A stretch of DNA of 64,000 bases. Source: Pogonophryne albipinna. Lineage: Eukaryota > Chordata > Actinopteri > Perciformes > Artedidraconidae. Location: the NCBI GenBank assembly GCA_028583405.1, contig JAPTMU010000048.1:710383-774382 (forward strand), given 5' to 3'. The position numbers and the translations under genes were made by a program. The notes below the pieces were generated by a model that was not told where the DNA came from, did no database searches, and saw nothing but the letters and a program-made list of their open reading frames with translations. How positions within the stretch are numbered: position 1 is the first letter of the stretch; each line of letters starts with the position of its first letter. Shown one piece after another: positions 10,961-22,187 of this stretch.

Positions 10961-11425
10961 ATATGGATCATTGGATCTGGTTACGTTCAAAGAGGAGAAG
11001 TTGCAGCCTATGAGAACTTCGATGAGAATTTTGGACTTGACGTCAAAGTTCAATGGTTTGGCACAGGAGGCATGCTCTGGAAGGGAGTCCTACCCCGCTT
11101 TCAGGCAGAGTTGTCAAACTCTCAGAGACCCCCTGACATTTTGGTCATCCACGCCGGCGGCAACAGCCTGGGAACAATGCCTGCAATGAACCTTGCATCA
11201 GTCATGAACAATGAATTGATGAAGCTCCATTCACAGTTTCCTTCAATGGCCATTGCATATTCCTGCATCACCGAGCGGCATGTGTGGAGAAATGGTCAAC
11301 ACATATGACAGGAAGTGCGTCAACACATTTATGCATCAGGCTGTTGGCAACCTTGGTTGTGAAGTAATTCAACATCCCCTCCTGATTTTTTGACAACAAC
11401 ATTTGCCAGACGGAGTGAACTTTCT
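10961..11425 (+). pseudogene. tandem broken copy of the SGNH-like 3' segment
   Basis: This copies 10383-10865 of the kinase/SGNH gene at an offset of 578 bp, starting at ATATGGATCATTGG. The first ~330 bp are nearly identical. The copy then loses bases around 11293-11310 (the segment between AATGG and GTCAAC differs), which brings an early stop after GQHI, and it decays around 11380-11425. It lies immediately after the stop codon at 10940, so it could be transcribed as 3' UTR, but it has no start of its own that would give the full domain. ATTAAA at 11461-11466 is a possible variant poly(A) signal. Confidence 0.8.
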
Positions 11426-12268
11426 CCATGTTCCTGTTGTAAATGTGTCAGCATAATACAATTAAATGCATAAATGTATAACTGTGTACAGTGGTGGAAT
11501 GTGTGTAGGGTTAGAACTGATTTATATGTTGCAATTAGCAGTAGCGTTTGAAATGTACAATTCATTTAAAATATGCCTTGGTTCATTTTGTATCATCTTC
11601 ACTGACAAAGGAAAACAATTATAGAGCTAGGGAGAAAATACTGAATAATTTAAGCTAGCTGTGGCAACTATATCGTCACTTGCTCGCAACATAGATAACC
11701 TGTATAATGCACTTTGGTCTTTTATTGATGTTACAATGTAAACAGTATTTATGGCAAAAATAGCTTTCAAATGTTAAAACAGGTGTCAAAATTGTCAATT
11801 TTTGGTCATAATGGGACACAGCGATGTTAAATAATACTATTACTGATACTACAGACAATATCCTGTATCAATCTTTTCCATTTTTAGTGGTACAGTAGGA
11901 CTTGTCTATGTCCTCATTACACATAAACAAAAACACATGACTGAAGAGGATGTATTTATTTGTTATTCTTCTGCTTTTTTAAGTGCAGCCAAACTTTACT
12001 GAACCGTATCCAGACATCCAGGGCAAACAAGAGGTGGATGGTTCCTGTGTGACAACAGGGCCTTATGACTGCTGCTGTAGTGTTTTAAAATGTAGCCATG
12101 AGTAAAACTTGGTAACATAATGTAAATTGAGATGCATTACCTCAGACTATACCTACTTCACATGACTAAACCCCCCTGACATAAACCCTAATATAGCTCA
12201 TGTGTGTCTGCAGATCTATTTGTGTAAATCCACAATATACAAGAAGCGGGTTGTTTGGCATAAAATAC
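11426..12268. other. non-coding sequence 3' of the kinase gene
   Basis: AT-rich; may hold the 3' UTR end of the kinase/SGNH gene. No gene or bounded repeat seen. Confidence 0.4.
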
Positions 12269-12276
12269 CTTATAAA

Positions 12277-13509
12277 CAGGGGTGCACATAACTTTTTTGC
12301 CCTGGTTCTCAAAGGAGCACCTGGAGATGTTGCTTGGTGCTCATCCTTAAAATGAAATAAACCGTAACTTTTGAGGGGGTCTTGTCTTTATTTGCCAGAC
12401 ACACGGCACAGAACACACATGCAGAGGTGAACACAGAACACACATGCAGAGGTGAACACAAGACAACATTAGCACGACCAGTAATCCTACAAGCTGTCAT
12501 CACTACCCTCCTGACTGTTCTCCTCACTGTCTTCCTCTCTGTCAGACATGGTAGCTGATGATGTAGGCCTACTTCTTTCTCTCTGGTTGAGTCTGCGATT
12601 AGATGCTTGCATCCACAAGTCAACAGCTGGGTTTGGGTCGAAAGTCTCTGTTGTCATCTTAGACAAGTGGATGTAATCAAATAAGTATGTGAACATAACC
12701 AATAACCTACCATAGCCAATCACAAATTAAACTTATTTTATTTGTGTTGTTCATTCATATTTACCTTAACATTTATTTATTTATGCATCTTTTTTTTATC
12801 TCTCCAGTTTTAAAGGATATTTTTGATTACTGTCCTATATCATTGGAATGATTTCAAACCTGTGTATCCCAATAATTATAAAGGAGTGCCTTGGAAATGT
12901 GTGTTTACATAAATTGTGACCAAACCGTTTGAACTTAGACTAAAGTGAACTATCTAAACACTCAGAGTCCTTTACCTCAATGAGCTGTAGTTATTAGCCT
13001 CAGTCTGACTGGAGAGGACTCTCCCTCCACATCATTGTAGAAACATCTTCTTCTTAGCTACTCTCCCTCCACATCATTGTAGAAACATCTTCTTCTTAGC
13101 TAGCACCAGATTCTAATAACAAAAGCCCTAACAACCCTCCCTCTCTCCCACGCTCACTTGCATTTTGGCTGTGAGCTGCGGGCGCCAGATAAGCCAACAT
13201 CCCCCATTTTCATCACTTACAGCGCCCATCGTACAGGGCAAATGAAACGTGTAACCGGGATGAAAAGGGTGTTACATTTACTTAATTATGAATATTGTTA
13301 CATCAAGGCCGAAAATTAGGATGAGCACCAACGGTCAAAAATGTTTTTTTCCCTCCCAGAGCTGTCAGTGCAGCGCCTCCACAGATCTGGCGCCCTATGC
13401 GAACGTCTATAACGCCAGTGCTACGGGCCGGCCCTCAGTTAATATGCAACTCGCATTTTTTTGGCGGAGGTGCGCATGCGCACCTGCGCACCAGTTATGT
13501 GCAGCCCTG
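12277..13509 (+). mobile_element. hAT-like element, 1.23 kb
   Basis: The left end CAGGGGTGCACATAAC and the right end GTTATGTGCAGCCCTG are inverted copies with two mismatches. The flanking 8-mers CTTATAAA and CTTATATT agree at six of eight positions, an aged target duplication. No transposase frame is present. A 42-bp internal tandem duplication lies at 13018-13101. A long partial copy occurs at 25320-26055 and a short inverted piece at about 19585-19710. Confidence 0.7.
13018..13101. repeat. 42-bp tandem duplication
   Basis: ACTCTCCCTCCACATCATTG and the following sequence through TTCTTAGCT occur twice in a row at an offset of 42 bp. Confidence 0.8.
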
Positions 13510-13517
13510 CTTATATT

Positions 13518-14155
13518 TAACGAATAGGACCAGACTGGGAAGAACATTGCTTAGAATTCCGCATTTTATGACCCAGTAAACCCACAAAAAGTGATGATAG
13601 TAAGCAAACAAAGCATGTAGACTGACCTCCAGGTGCCTGTACAGTGGTGACCTTTGAAGTTAAAGATAGCGATGTGCTGCCGTCTACAGGCTTCTATGTG
13701 CACTGACCCCACTCTGTAAAAAAGAGCACATTTCTGTCATTTAACATTTAACTGCAAGACACACATATTTTCACCATTATATCAAAGTTATTAAAATACT
13801 TTCATCAATGGAATATTCTGCATGTTCAAAATCCAACTAGTTAATAAGTCCTGCCATTGAACAACGTTTTTTAAGTATCTACAGTGGTTATTGCAATCCA
13901 ATACATTTGTTGGTCCTAATTCAAATAGGATACCTTTTATTTGTGTGCACTGTTCTTTCCCCGTCTGAAAACACGGGCGCTGATAGGCTGACGGTCATCA
14001 CGTGGCCTCACAGCTGATTTCGTTGGATGAGGTGTTTTGCTTTGACCGTTCATCATTTCATGAAGCCATTTCTGGTTAGCATCGCTGCAGAGTAGCACAG
14101 CAGTGAACTGTAGAGGTAAACCATGGCCAGGGTTGGGAGGGTTACTTTGTAAATG
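13518..14155. other. non-coding stretch
   Basis: No supported gene. The end (about 14125-14160) has GGGTTGGGAGGGTTACTTTG, a type of short dispersed fish repeat, directly before the next hAT element. Confidence 0.35.
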
Positions 14156-14679
14156 TAATCAGTCATGGGCGTAGGAAGCATCCTGAATGTGGGGGGGACA
14201 TTTTTAACGGGGGGTGTGTGGGTTGTCCCCCACGGGAAAAAAAATAGATTTCCTGTATTCTGGTGCATTTTAACAGGTGGTTTGATACTTTTATGTGGCT
14301 ATACTAGCATGAGGAAAATGATGGGTACATTTTGTAATTTCATCCAGTAGTAAAGAAAGGAAACATATTTCTGACCCCACTCTGATTATTAATTCAGAGC
14401 TGTCTTTGAATTAATAAAAAGCAGTTTAAATGCCCATTTGGTACATTTATATAACAATAAATATTTGTGAGTGCATTGAGAGATATTGTTGTGGAGAGTC
14501 ATTTATATATAAATCGCAAAATACATTTGTGAATCCTTCTGTGAGCATTTATTAATATTGAGACTGATCTGACTCCATACAGATGTTAAGTTCACCTAGG
14601 AATGGTATCATTGACTTAAATGTTCAAATAAATGCTGCTCTTCCGTCTATATTGGTCATATGATGCCCCTTGACTATAA

Positions 14680-14795
14680 TACTACAGTTATTACCGGGGA
14701 TAACTGTAGGCTATTTTTATTATATGTACAGCACTTTGGCTTGACCAAAAATCGTTTATAAATGTGCTATATAAATAAAACTTGATTTGATTTGA
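14680..14795 (+). mobile_element. short retroelement-tail insertion
   Basis: Copy B of the surrounding element reads straight through CCCCTTGACTGAAATG (in reverse), whereas copy A has about 115 bp inserted there. The insert ends with TTGATTTGATTTG, a short repeated tail typical of a target-primed retroelement 3' end. Family not identified. Confidence 0.5.
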
Positions 14796-16397
14796 AATGC
14801 TTCCTGTTCAATATCCCCACTGATTTCCTTAACATTCTGGGATGAGAGTCCACATCAAAATCTACTCTAAACTGTCATTTCCCTTTCATCACTCACCTCA
14901 GCAACGGACCTCTCTCCACTGTCCCTGTGTTCTGCCTCTGACTCACTCTCAAGCGCCTAGATGTCAAGAGAGGTGCAGTGATCACTATTTATTGAGCAGT
15001 ATACTCTTTCACATTGAATCATAACAAGTCATACTGAATGTAAATACAACTGACTCTAAAGTAAGTCCCAGTCTGTGACATTGGACATTTTGAAGACTCA
15101 AAGTCCCAAGCAGTAGGTAGAATATTAGCTATCTATGTGCACAGAAAATAAACAGTTAACTGAATACTGGGATGGAAATGGCCTATAAGCACTCAGTAAA
15201 ACATAAACACACACAAAAAGCTTCTGAATGATAAGAAGTATAATTCAAATATAATGCACATTACCATTTTGAGAGAGAGTACCGAAGTTAAAGAATTCAG
15301 AAAATAATCTCTTATCGAACTGAGGCTCCAGTAAAACACACTGACTGCGTCTCTACATCATGGTGTTTACATGAGCACAGAGAGATGGGGTTATTCATGT
15401 TCCCTGTTTACATGATAAATACTAGTAACCTGGCATTTCGATGCCTTTTCTCCTCTAAACTATTCAGTATTTGTATCTCTCTATCATGACATAAAGACAA
15501 AACTCCTCTCCAGAAGTGAGACGCCGCCGCCATCACCATCACTGTTAACTGATTAACTGCTACCAGCTGAAGACTTACTTTCCTCTTCTTTGATTTTTTT
15601 TTTGTTATGTCCATGTTGTTTGGGGGAGAAAACATATCAAACCAAGAGATCGTCAGCTTTGATTTTCGCTGTATTAACCATTTCCTGAACACTTGGTGTG
15701 TGTGCCTTACCTCCGCTACCGGCATCGCTTCATACAACAGATCTGAGCTGTCCAACTACGACAACAGTCCTTGAACATGCGCGTGCTATGGGAGAATCTG
15801 CCTTGGTACAAAGTAGCAGTGAAAACATGGTACGGAGTTTCATTGATTTGGATAGACCGATTCATGGATTTTCCACATGGTAAAAGTGGGGGGGTCTAAC
15901 AGTGGCGGAGCCAGGACATTTTCAGTGGGGTGGCCAGGATGGAACCAGTGATCATTTTGGGGTGGCATTGAAATCACTATTATATGAACATAAAAATACA
16001 TCTCACTATAAAATAAGGGGTTATTTAAGGCACCTACAACACACCTCTACATTATTTGGGTGGAATAGATCAAATAATATTCAGTATATCTAACAATTTC
16101 TTTCGTATTCCCGCAGGCAAAGTCTCAACGAAGCTTACATTATACAAATGTAATGCAATATACAGACTGTTTAGCTTATGGTGATCAGCAGCACTATGGG
16201 CTCATTCTCTCAGTGTATCATCAGGAATACAGAGACACACACACATCATTTAAATAAGAGTTTTTAAATTAAATGATAGGTTAAGAATAAACATCTTAAA
16301 GTAAATAACAATAAACAATAGCCCTTAACCCTGTAAGGCCCCTGGTTGTAATTTTACAACATTACTTTAAGCTATCCTAAAAAAGTCAGTAAATGTT

Positions 16398-18515
16398 CAG
16401 GGGTAGACATTAAGGGTAAAAAGCCACTGGCCCTCCGGGCCGGTGGAATTATATTGTCACTGGCTCTCATTGTAACCTCTGGCCCGGAGCATTCGTCCAA
16501 AAAAAATCGACTAATAATGAAGAAAATTAACACATTTGTTGCAATAGTAATTTATGCACTAACTACATTACTACTTGTACTACAACATTTGAATAATCAG
16601 GTCTTCCTCATTTTCCTCAATTGTTCATATTTGGTTTATTAAAATAATGATATTGTGGTCATTGATAAAAAATGTCTGCTATTATTATGAGTATTATTAT
16701 TTGTATAATGCGCTTTCTGCCTTCCTGTCATTAGGAGTTAGACATGTAATGGCTATAGATTAGATTAGAACCTTCATTCTCCTAAACTGCTGGGACATTT
16801 CTCTAAAGCTAATACCTTTATATTGTCTACTCTTCACTTACTTGTCAGCATAGGTCGGCATTGATGTACAGAGCCGACAGAAGACCTTGTTTATATTGGC
16901 ATCATATTGAGAGGTGCAGCCAGTGACGCTTCCTAAAACCAGGAAGTAAGCTGCTGGTTCCCTCGGCAAAAAGCAATGGGATTTCTCCACAGGGTTTTGG
17001 AAAATAGCTGGAAATAAGGTCTGTGGAAAACAAACCTGTTTGATAAATGCACGTTTTGTTCAGCCGGATAATCTCCACATGTCTACCAGGCTTGGAATTT
17101 CGTCATTTTAGGGGCAAGGCCATTTGGCCTTTGGTGTTACACATTTTTTCAGGGCGCAAAGGCCACATGCCAGGGCACAAAGGCCATTGAGGGAAACATT
17201 TGGATTTGGAGCTTACAAATAAATAACTTCACTTTTTTATAAGAAAAACACACGAATGACATGGAAAACAAATCACTTTTTTAATATCAATAATGTCAAA
17301 CATGATATCATCATATAGGCCTATGCCTCCTTAGTATTACCGTATATACAATAAAATACTTTACTTTGAATAATTAGTGTTTGGTATGTTTTCCATCTAC
17401 TACTTCTCCAATTCACAAATCCAAAATCAAATCAAAAAATCTAAAATTCTATTAATATGTAACAAATATATTCCATTTCAGAGCAGAAGAAACAGCCTTC
17501 AAGGGTCAAACTCTGCACATACATCATTCAGCAGTGCACAGTGAAGTGTGTGTGCGCGCGTGTGTGTGTGTGTACGAGAGTCTCTTTAATCAACTCCTCA
17601 CAGCTCTGGTCAGAAACTGGACAAAAGTTAAACATGTACAAACCACAGACTGTCATGGCGAATACAATCGCTGCTTTAATTCTGTCTTTAGGACGTTGTT
17701 GTGAGTGTGGACGGAGCAGCTACAGGTTAGTTTAGCCTGATTGATCCATTCAGAAAACACGCATTTTAAAAGGTTTCTCGCTTGCTGTCTTATCTGCAGA
17801 CTTGTCAAAGCATTAATTCATGTTTTTTACTAACCGGTATCAGTATTTAGTTACTTCGGCATCATTTTGAAACGTGTATTACAATGAATCACGGTAAAAT
17901 ATGTTCATTTTGTCGCAGTTGGTTTCCACCACAGTATTTACATGGAAATAAGCCCCGCCCCCTCTCCAGCGCGTTCTGTTTGAATGACAGGAGTAAACAC
18001 AGCTGACAGCCGCGGTGAAACTCCAGCGGTTAGAGCGATGAGAATATTCGCATCACGTCCGTTGTGAACGCAGCATAATGCAGTTCAGAAAACACTGTTC
18101 TGTCGCTTTTAAAGCAACTTCGAGATTTTAACAGTATCAGGGGCACACAGGCCATGGTGGCCGTAGGACGTACAATTATTTGTGGGGCATAACGGCCAGA
18201 CCGAGGGGCTACGACGGCCATGGCCGTCATGGCCGCCGTGAAAATCCTACCCTGATGTCTACCCTACTTTTATAATTTTCGAATCATAAATCTAATCGAT
18301 AGATTATAAAAGGGTTTTAGGACGCGTCACTGCACCACTAGAAGCCAACTCCATCGATCAAGCTGAAACTTCCTCTCCCTCTTCTTCTCATGCTCTCTGT
18401 CACTCTCCTTTAACTCCTCCGGTGACTTTCTTTTATTTGAAGATTGTTTTTTGCACGGCGCTTGGACGGTTACCGCTGGTATTAAAAACATTTTGGCGAA
18501 TGGTTAGGTGGCGCG
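16398..18515 (+). mobile_element. dispersed element X, copy 1 (interrupted, truncated)
   Basis: It starts CAGGGGTAGACATTAAGGG and matches 62604-63560 closely (for example CTGGCCCTCCGGGCCGGTGG). The match is interrupted at 17087-18254 by another hAT element, resumes at 18255 and stops at about 18515, where copy 2 continues. Copy 1 therefore lacks the right end. Confidence 0.75.
17087..18254 (+). mobile_element. hAT element inserted into element X
   Basis: The termini CAGGCTTGGAATTTC and GAAAATCCTACCCTG are an imperfect inverted repeat. The 8-bp duplication ATGTCTAC flanks it exactly (17079-17086 and 18255-18262). The uninterrupted site is visible in element X copy 2 near 63308, which confirms both boundaries. 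Length 1168 bp; no coding capacity recognised. The interior has repeated GGCC/CCGT blocks and a (TG)n run near 17550. Confidence 0.9.
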
Positions 18516-18518
18516 ACA

Positions 18519-19160
18519 GTGTAAATGCATTTTTAATAATAACATTTTTGAATGGAACATTCTCAACATGAATGCATAAATCTAAATAAATATAACTTAC
18601 ATATGTGGGAAAATACTGTGTTTGAAATGTGTAATTGAAATTAGATGCTAGCTTTTTGTTTTGATATATATATATATATTGTATTCCAGTCTCCCTTAAG
18701 ATATGTTAAGTGGCATGGCATTCAACACAATGCTGCTCACCTCCTTCAGTTGGGAGAAAAGCTGGTTCAGGTTCAGCCTTATGGGGGTACATGGCTGCTG
18801 AGCCTAGAGATGGATCTGTTGGTCCTGGCACCAGGGGGAGGGACAACTGATTTAGTATGAATAGCTGCTAAAAATCTACCTGTATTTGTTAAATGTCAGC
18901 TAAAAGACCAGTGCAATTAAAAACCTGTATAGATATTAACAGTACTTAATGTCAGCTTAGTAAAAAAAAACATAACAATTATTATTTACAATGGACTAAG
19001 CTTAGCTAACAGACACAATTCCACCACTCATGGACCACACCCACCTTTTCTTTTGAAAAACTGGGTGACATACTGTCGCCCTTTAGTCCCTCTCTCTTGT
19101 TTTTCTCTCCTTTCTTTTCTCTTTTGAAAGCCTGACTTTGTAAGTCGTTGACACATGGTA
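18519..19160 (+). repeat. dispersed duplication, copy 1
   Basis: GTGTAAATGCATTTTTAATA through CATGGTA is repeated at 20174-20693 (offset 1655 bp). Copy 2 lacks about 122 bp after the (TA)n run. The close identity of the rest implies a recent event. Confidence 0.85.
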
Positions 19161-19422
19161 TACAGGGTTTCCCACACATAGACTATACTTGGGCGGGCCG
19201 CCCAGGTATATTAACGGCCGCCCAAGTATATTTCGCGACCCATTTAGATTTTTCTTTTTTTTTAATAATATATATATATATTTGTTTTCGTCCGTGACCA
19301 CGACACCATCTGCGATCGATTAACTTGTGGACAATGATCCCTCGACTCTACGCCTCCTGTACCCAGTCCCGGACTGGCCATCGGGAGGACCGGGGGGTTT
19401 CCTGAAGGCCTGGCCTGTTAAG

Positions 19423-19507
19423 TGGCCTGCCTCACACAGGGTGACTGGCTGTCTACATGATGTGGTCTGCCTCACACAGGGTGACTGGCTGTCTACATGA
19501 TGTGGCC
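19423..19507. repeat. 40-bp tandem duplication
   Basis: TGCCTCACACAGGGTGACTG and the following sequence to CATGATGTGG is present twice in tandem. It lies beside a fish-type hAT terminus-like sequence (CAGTCCCGGACTGGCCATCG at about 19365). Confidence 0.7.
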
Positions 19508-20173
19508 TGCCGACATGGCCACTGTCATACAGATCATAAATCAAAGCCGTTGATTGGTCTCTGTGTGTCATTCAAGCTCGGGATAACCTCAGCTCAGGTG
19601 AGCTAAAGGACTCTGAGTGTTTAGATAGTTAACTTAGTCTAAGTTCTCTGTGGGTCTCAAACGGTTTGGTCACCATTTATGTAAACACATATTTCCATTT
19701 GAGAGGGTAGTGATTAGTAAAATATGCATGAATAAAAAATAAAAAGTTAACTAGGTGAAAAAAGGTAAGATACACTTTTAAAACTTGTTGAGAGCTAACA
19801 CTAGTCTTTGCTGCCTCAAAGAGGAGCAGGGGAGAGAGGAGGGAGACAGGAGAGGCTGGTTCAGGAGCACAGACACACTTACAACTATAAATGAACCAAA
19901 AATAAATAAACAAGTTTCAGTGTTTTTTTCATATTGGAAATGGTATGTTATTGGTTATGGCCATGATTTTATGATTATTGAAATGTATACAGTTCTGTTT
20001 CATATAGGTGTTTCCATAGATCTAGTCTCTTTATTTTCCCCTCAAAATGCACCAGATTGATGCATTTCACTCCAACATTTAAAAACAAATCTTACCAGGG
20101 GAGCATGCACGTCACGTCACCTCACTATAAGACTAACATTCCTGACAATAGATCTCAATAGTCATCTCTTATG

Positions 20174-20693
20174 GTGTAAATGCATTTTTAATAATAACAT
20201 TTTTGAATGGAACATTCTCAACATGAATGCATAAATCCAAATAAATATAACTTAAATATGTGGGAAAATACTGTGTTTGAAATGTGTAATTGAAATTAGA
20301 TGCTAGCTTTTTGTTTTGATATATATATATCTGAGCCTAGAGATGGATCTGTTGGTCCTGGCACCAGGGGGAGGGACAACTGATTTAGTATGAATAGCTG
20401 CTAAAAATCTACCTGCATTTGTTAAATGTCAGCTAAAAGACCAGTGCAATTAAAAACCTGTATAGATATTAACAGTACTTAATGTCAGCTTAGTAAAAAA
20501 AAACATAACAATTATTATTTACAATGGACTAAGCTTAGCTAACAGACATAATTCCACCACTCATGGCCCACACCCACCTTTTCTTTTGAAAGACTGGGTG
20601 ACATACTGTCGCCCTTTAGTCCCTCTCTCTTGTTTTTCTCTCCTTTCTTTTCTCTTTTGAAAGCCTGACTTTGTGAGTCGTTGAGACATGGTA
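20174..20693 (+). repeat. dispersed duplication, copy 2
   Basis: Second copy of 18519-19160 with a ~122-bp internal deletion next to a TA dinucleotide run. Confidence 0.85.
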
Positions 20694-21308
20694 CTACACA
20701 CGTAAGTACTAGCATCCCTGCTCCTCACATGCTCACACTAGTGTCTGCTAGAAAGTGCCGGCGGTGCTGCACCGCGTTTGGAGGCAGGACCAAACCATTA
20801 CATGTAAATAGAATGGGGTGTACAGAGGCTTTGGATAATTAACTTTTGGAAGAAAATAAGTTAAATGAATTGTAAGTTTAGTGAGTACTTTACATTATCG
20901 ATATAACGTCCTATTAATGTTAATTCTTGATGAATGATGAAAGGTTACTTAAACATTTTTTTCTTAATGTTCTAAAATAGTTTGGGCCCCTGTGGTGAGA
21001 GTGTTTGGGGTGGCCAATAGGGTGGCCAGGATTCAGCTCCGCCACTGGGGTCTAAACGAATCATTTGAAAAAGTGGGGGGGACTTGTCCCACCCTCATAT
21101 AATGGCTGCGACGCCCATGGGTGACTATCAAAGGACTAGCAACAGCAGCAGCAGCAGCATGATGATGATGATGTTAAATGTGTTGTTTTAGGAACATCCA
21201 TTGCAAATACATGGAATTCAATAAACCTTGAATAGCATATCATGCTGTTTGTCTGTGCCTTTTCCTCCGTGTTGTCCTGGTTTGCTGTGCTGCCTCCTAG
21301 TCGCCACC

Positions 21309-21437
21309 ATGGTTTGCTGTGCTGCCTGGGGATGCTCCAATCGTTCAGAGAAAGGAGTACGAATGTACGGCTTCCCCACTGACACAGAGCGGAGGAAGCA
21401 GGAGCAATTTCACGACCAACAGCAAAAAAATATGTGA
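21309..21437 (+). pseudogene. THAP zinc-finger start, fragment
   Basis: ATG 21309 lies in an ideal Kozak context (CGCCACCATGG). The 42-residue product begins MVCCAAWGCSNRSEKGV and continues GFPTD-ERRKQ, which matches the N-terminus of THAP domains: the first cysteine pair of a C2CH zinc finger, then the F-P-x-D/ERRKQW region. The reading then runs into a poly-A-like stretch and a stop. The expected middle of the domain (conserved Trp region up to the third Cys) is not seen. THAP domains are DNA-binding modules related to P-element transposases. It could be a decayed host gene, a decayed transposon gene, or a first exon whose continuation I cannot place. Confidence 0.5.
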
Positions 21438-21991
21438 TTTATATACAAACACTGCATTTGCACTTTTTCACAAAACGAAAACCACACCATTGGGAAAGCT
21501 TAATGTTTTGTTTAATACAAAAAAACAGGGAAAGGCTTTGAAAACACTGAGAGTTGAGACTCAGGGTGCAGGGTGAGGGTCTCAGTGCAGGTATTCAGGC
21601 TCCATTGAATCCCCCTCTGGTTCTTGTGCTGAAAGAGGGAGTAACAGACAGGAGAAAGGGTTATACACACCTATATAGCACACCTATTGGATGGGAAATT
21701 GCCTTGGGGAGATAAGGTGTGGTCTCTGTTCCCAACTGAAGTTATGGAACTTTATTATTTGTGAGTTTAACAAAGTATGACAAATGGCATCAGTAACAGA
21801 TGTGATATGAATTTCTATAAAGTTGTCTCACATTCTTGGTCATATTTTATATACAGTATGTCATGAGTATAACATGTCCAGTAAGTATAAAGTGTTTCCT
21901 AATACTGTGTATTCAACCACTATGGAATATGTATGTGGGCAGACAAAACTGAGTTGTTCTGTGTGTGAAGTAACCTCAAGTCACTTCCCAG

Positions 21992-22187
21992 GCACATTTT
22001 GATGCAGACCAGTTTGTCAAGACAAAAAAGGGCAAGACTAGGCTGAGAGCAGAGGCTATACCCACCATCTTCGTGCATCGCCCTGTTGTCAAAAAGAGAA
22101 GGGCCCCTGCACCACGATTCACCCCGGGACCTGTATCTACAAAGCCCATAGCTCATGATCACAGCGATAGTGTGAAAGGTGACACAG
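21992..22187 (+). pseudogene. THAP second-half exon candidate
   Basis: After a plausible acceptor (CACTTCCCAG) the frame reads AHFDADQFV...RLRAEAIPTIFVHRP, which matches the end of a THAP domain: the zinc-binding His of C-x2-H-F, then the AVPT-like AIPTIF motif. A plausible donor (GACACAG|GTATAA) follows at 22188. The 65-codon frame is open and the tail after the domain is basic and proline-rich. It belongs with 21309-21437, but the residues that should join them (Trp, third Cys) are missing between. Possibly a broken gene. Confidence 0.5.

Larger units (their letters stand above)
15900..21047 (+). mobile_element. hAT-like insertion with perfect 8-bp TSD
   Basis: The termini are CAGTGGCGGAGCCAGGA on the left and CAGCTCCGCCACTG on the right, and a perfect 8-bp duplication GGGTCTAA flanks it (15892-15899 and 21048-21055). 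The near-terminal GGGGTGGCCAGGAT block occurs at both ends. It sits inside element copy A and itself contains further insertions (16398 on, 17087-18254) and a duplicated segment (18519-19160 and 20174-20693). No intact transposase frame is present. Confidence 0.8.
14164..21119 (+). mobile_element. hAT-like element copy A, interrupted by nested elements
   Basis: It starts CATGGGCGTAGGAAGC and ends CGACGCCCATG, the same termini as the inverted copy at 27177-28994. About 14370-15290 matches 28130-28800 in the opposite orientation. Most of its length is a later 5.1-kb insertion at 15900-21047; without that it would be about 1.8 kb. It also carries a ~115-bp LINE-tail-like insert at about 14680-14795 that copy B lacks. 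The outer flanks do not show a matching target duplication (TAATCAGT versus GGTGACTA), so one flank may be rearranged. Confidence 0.7.
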
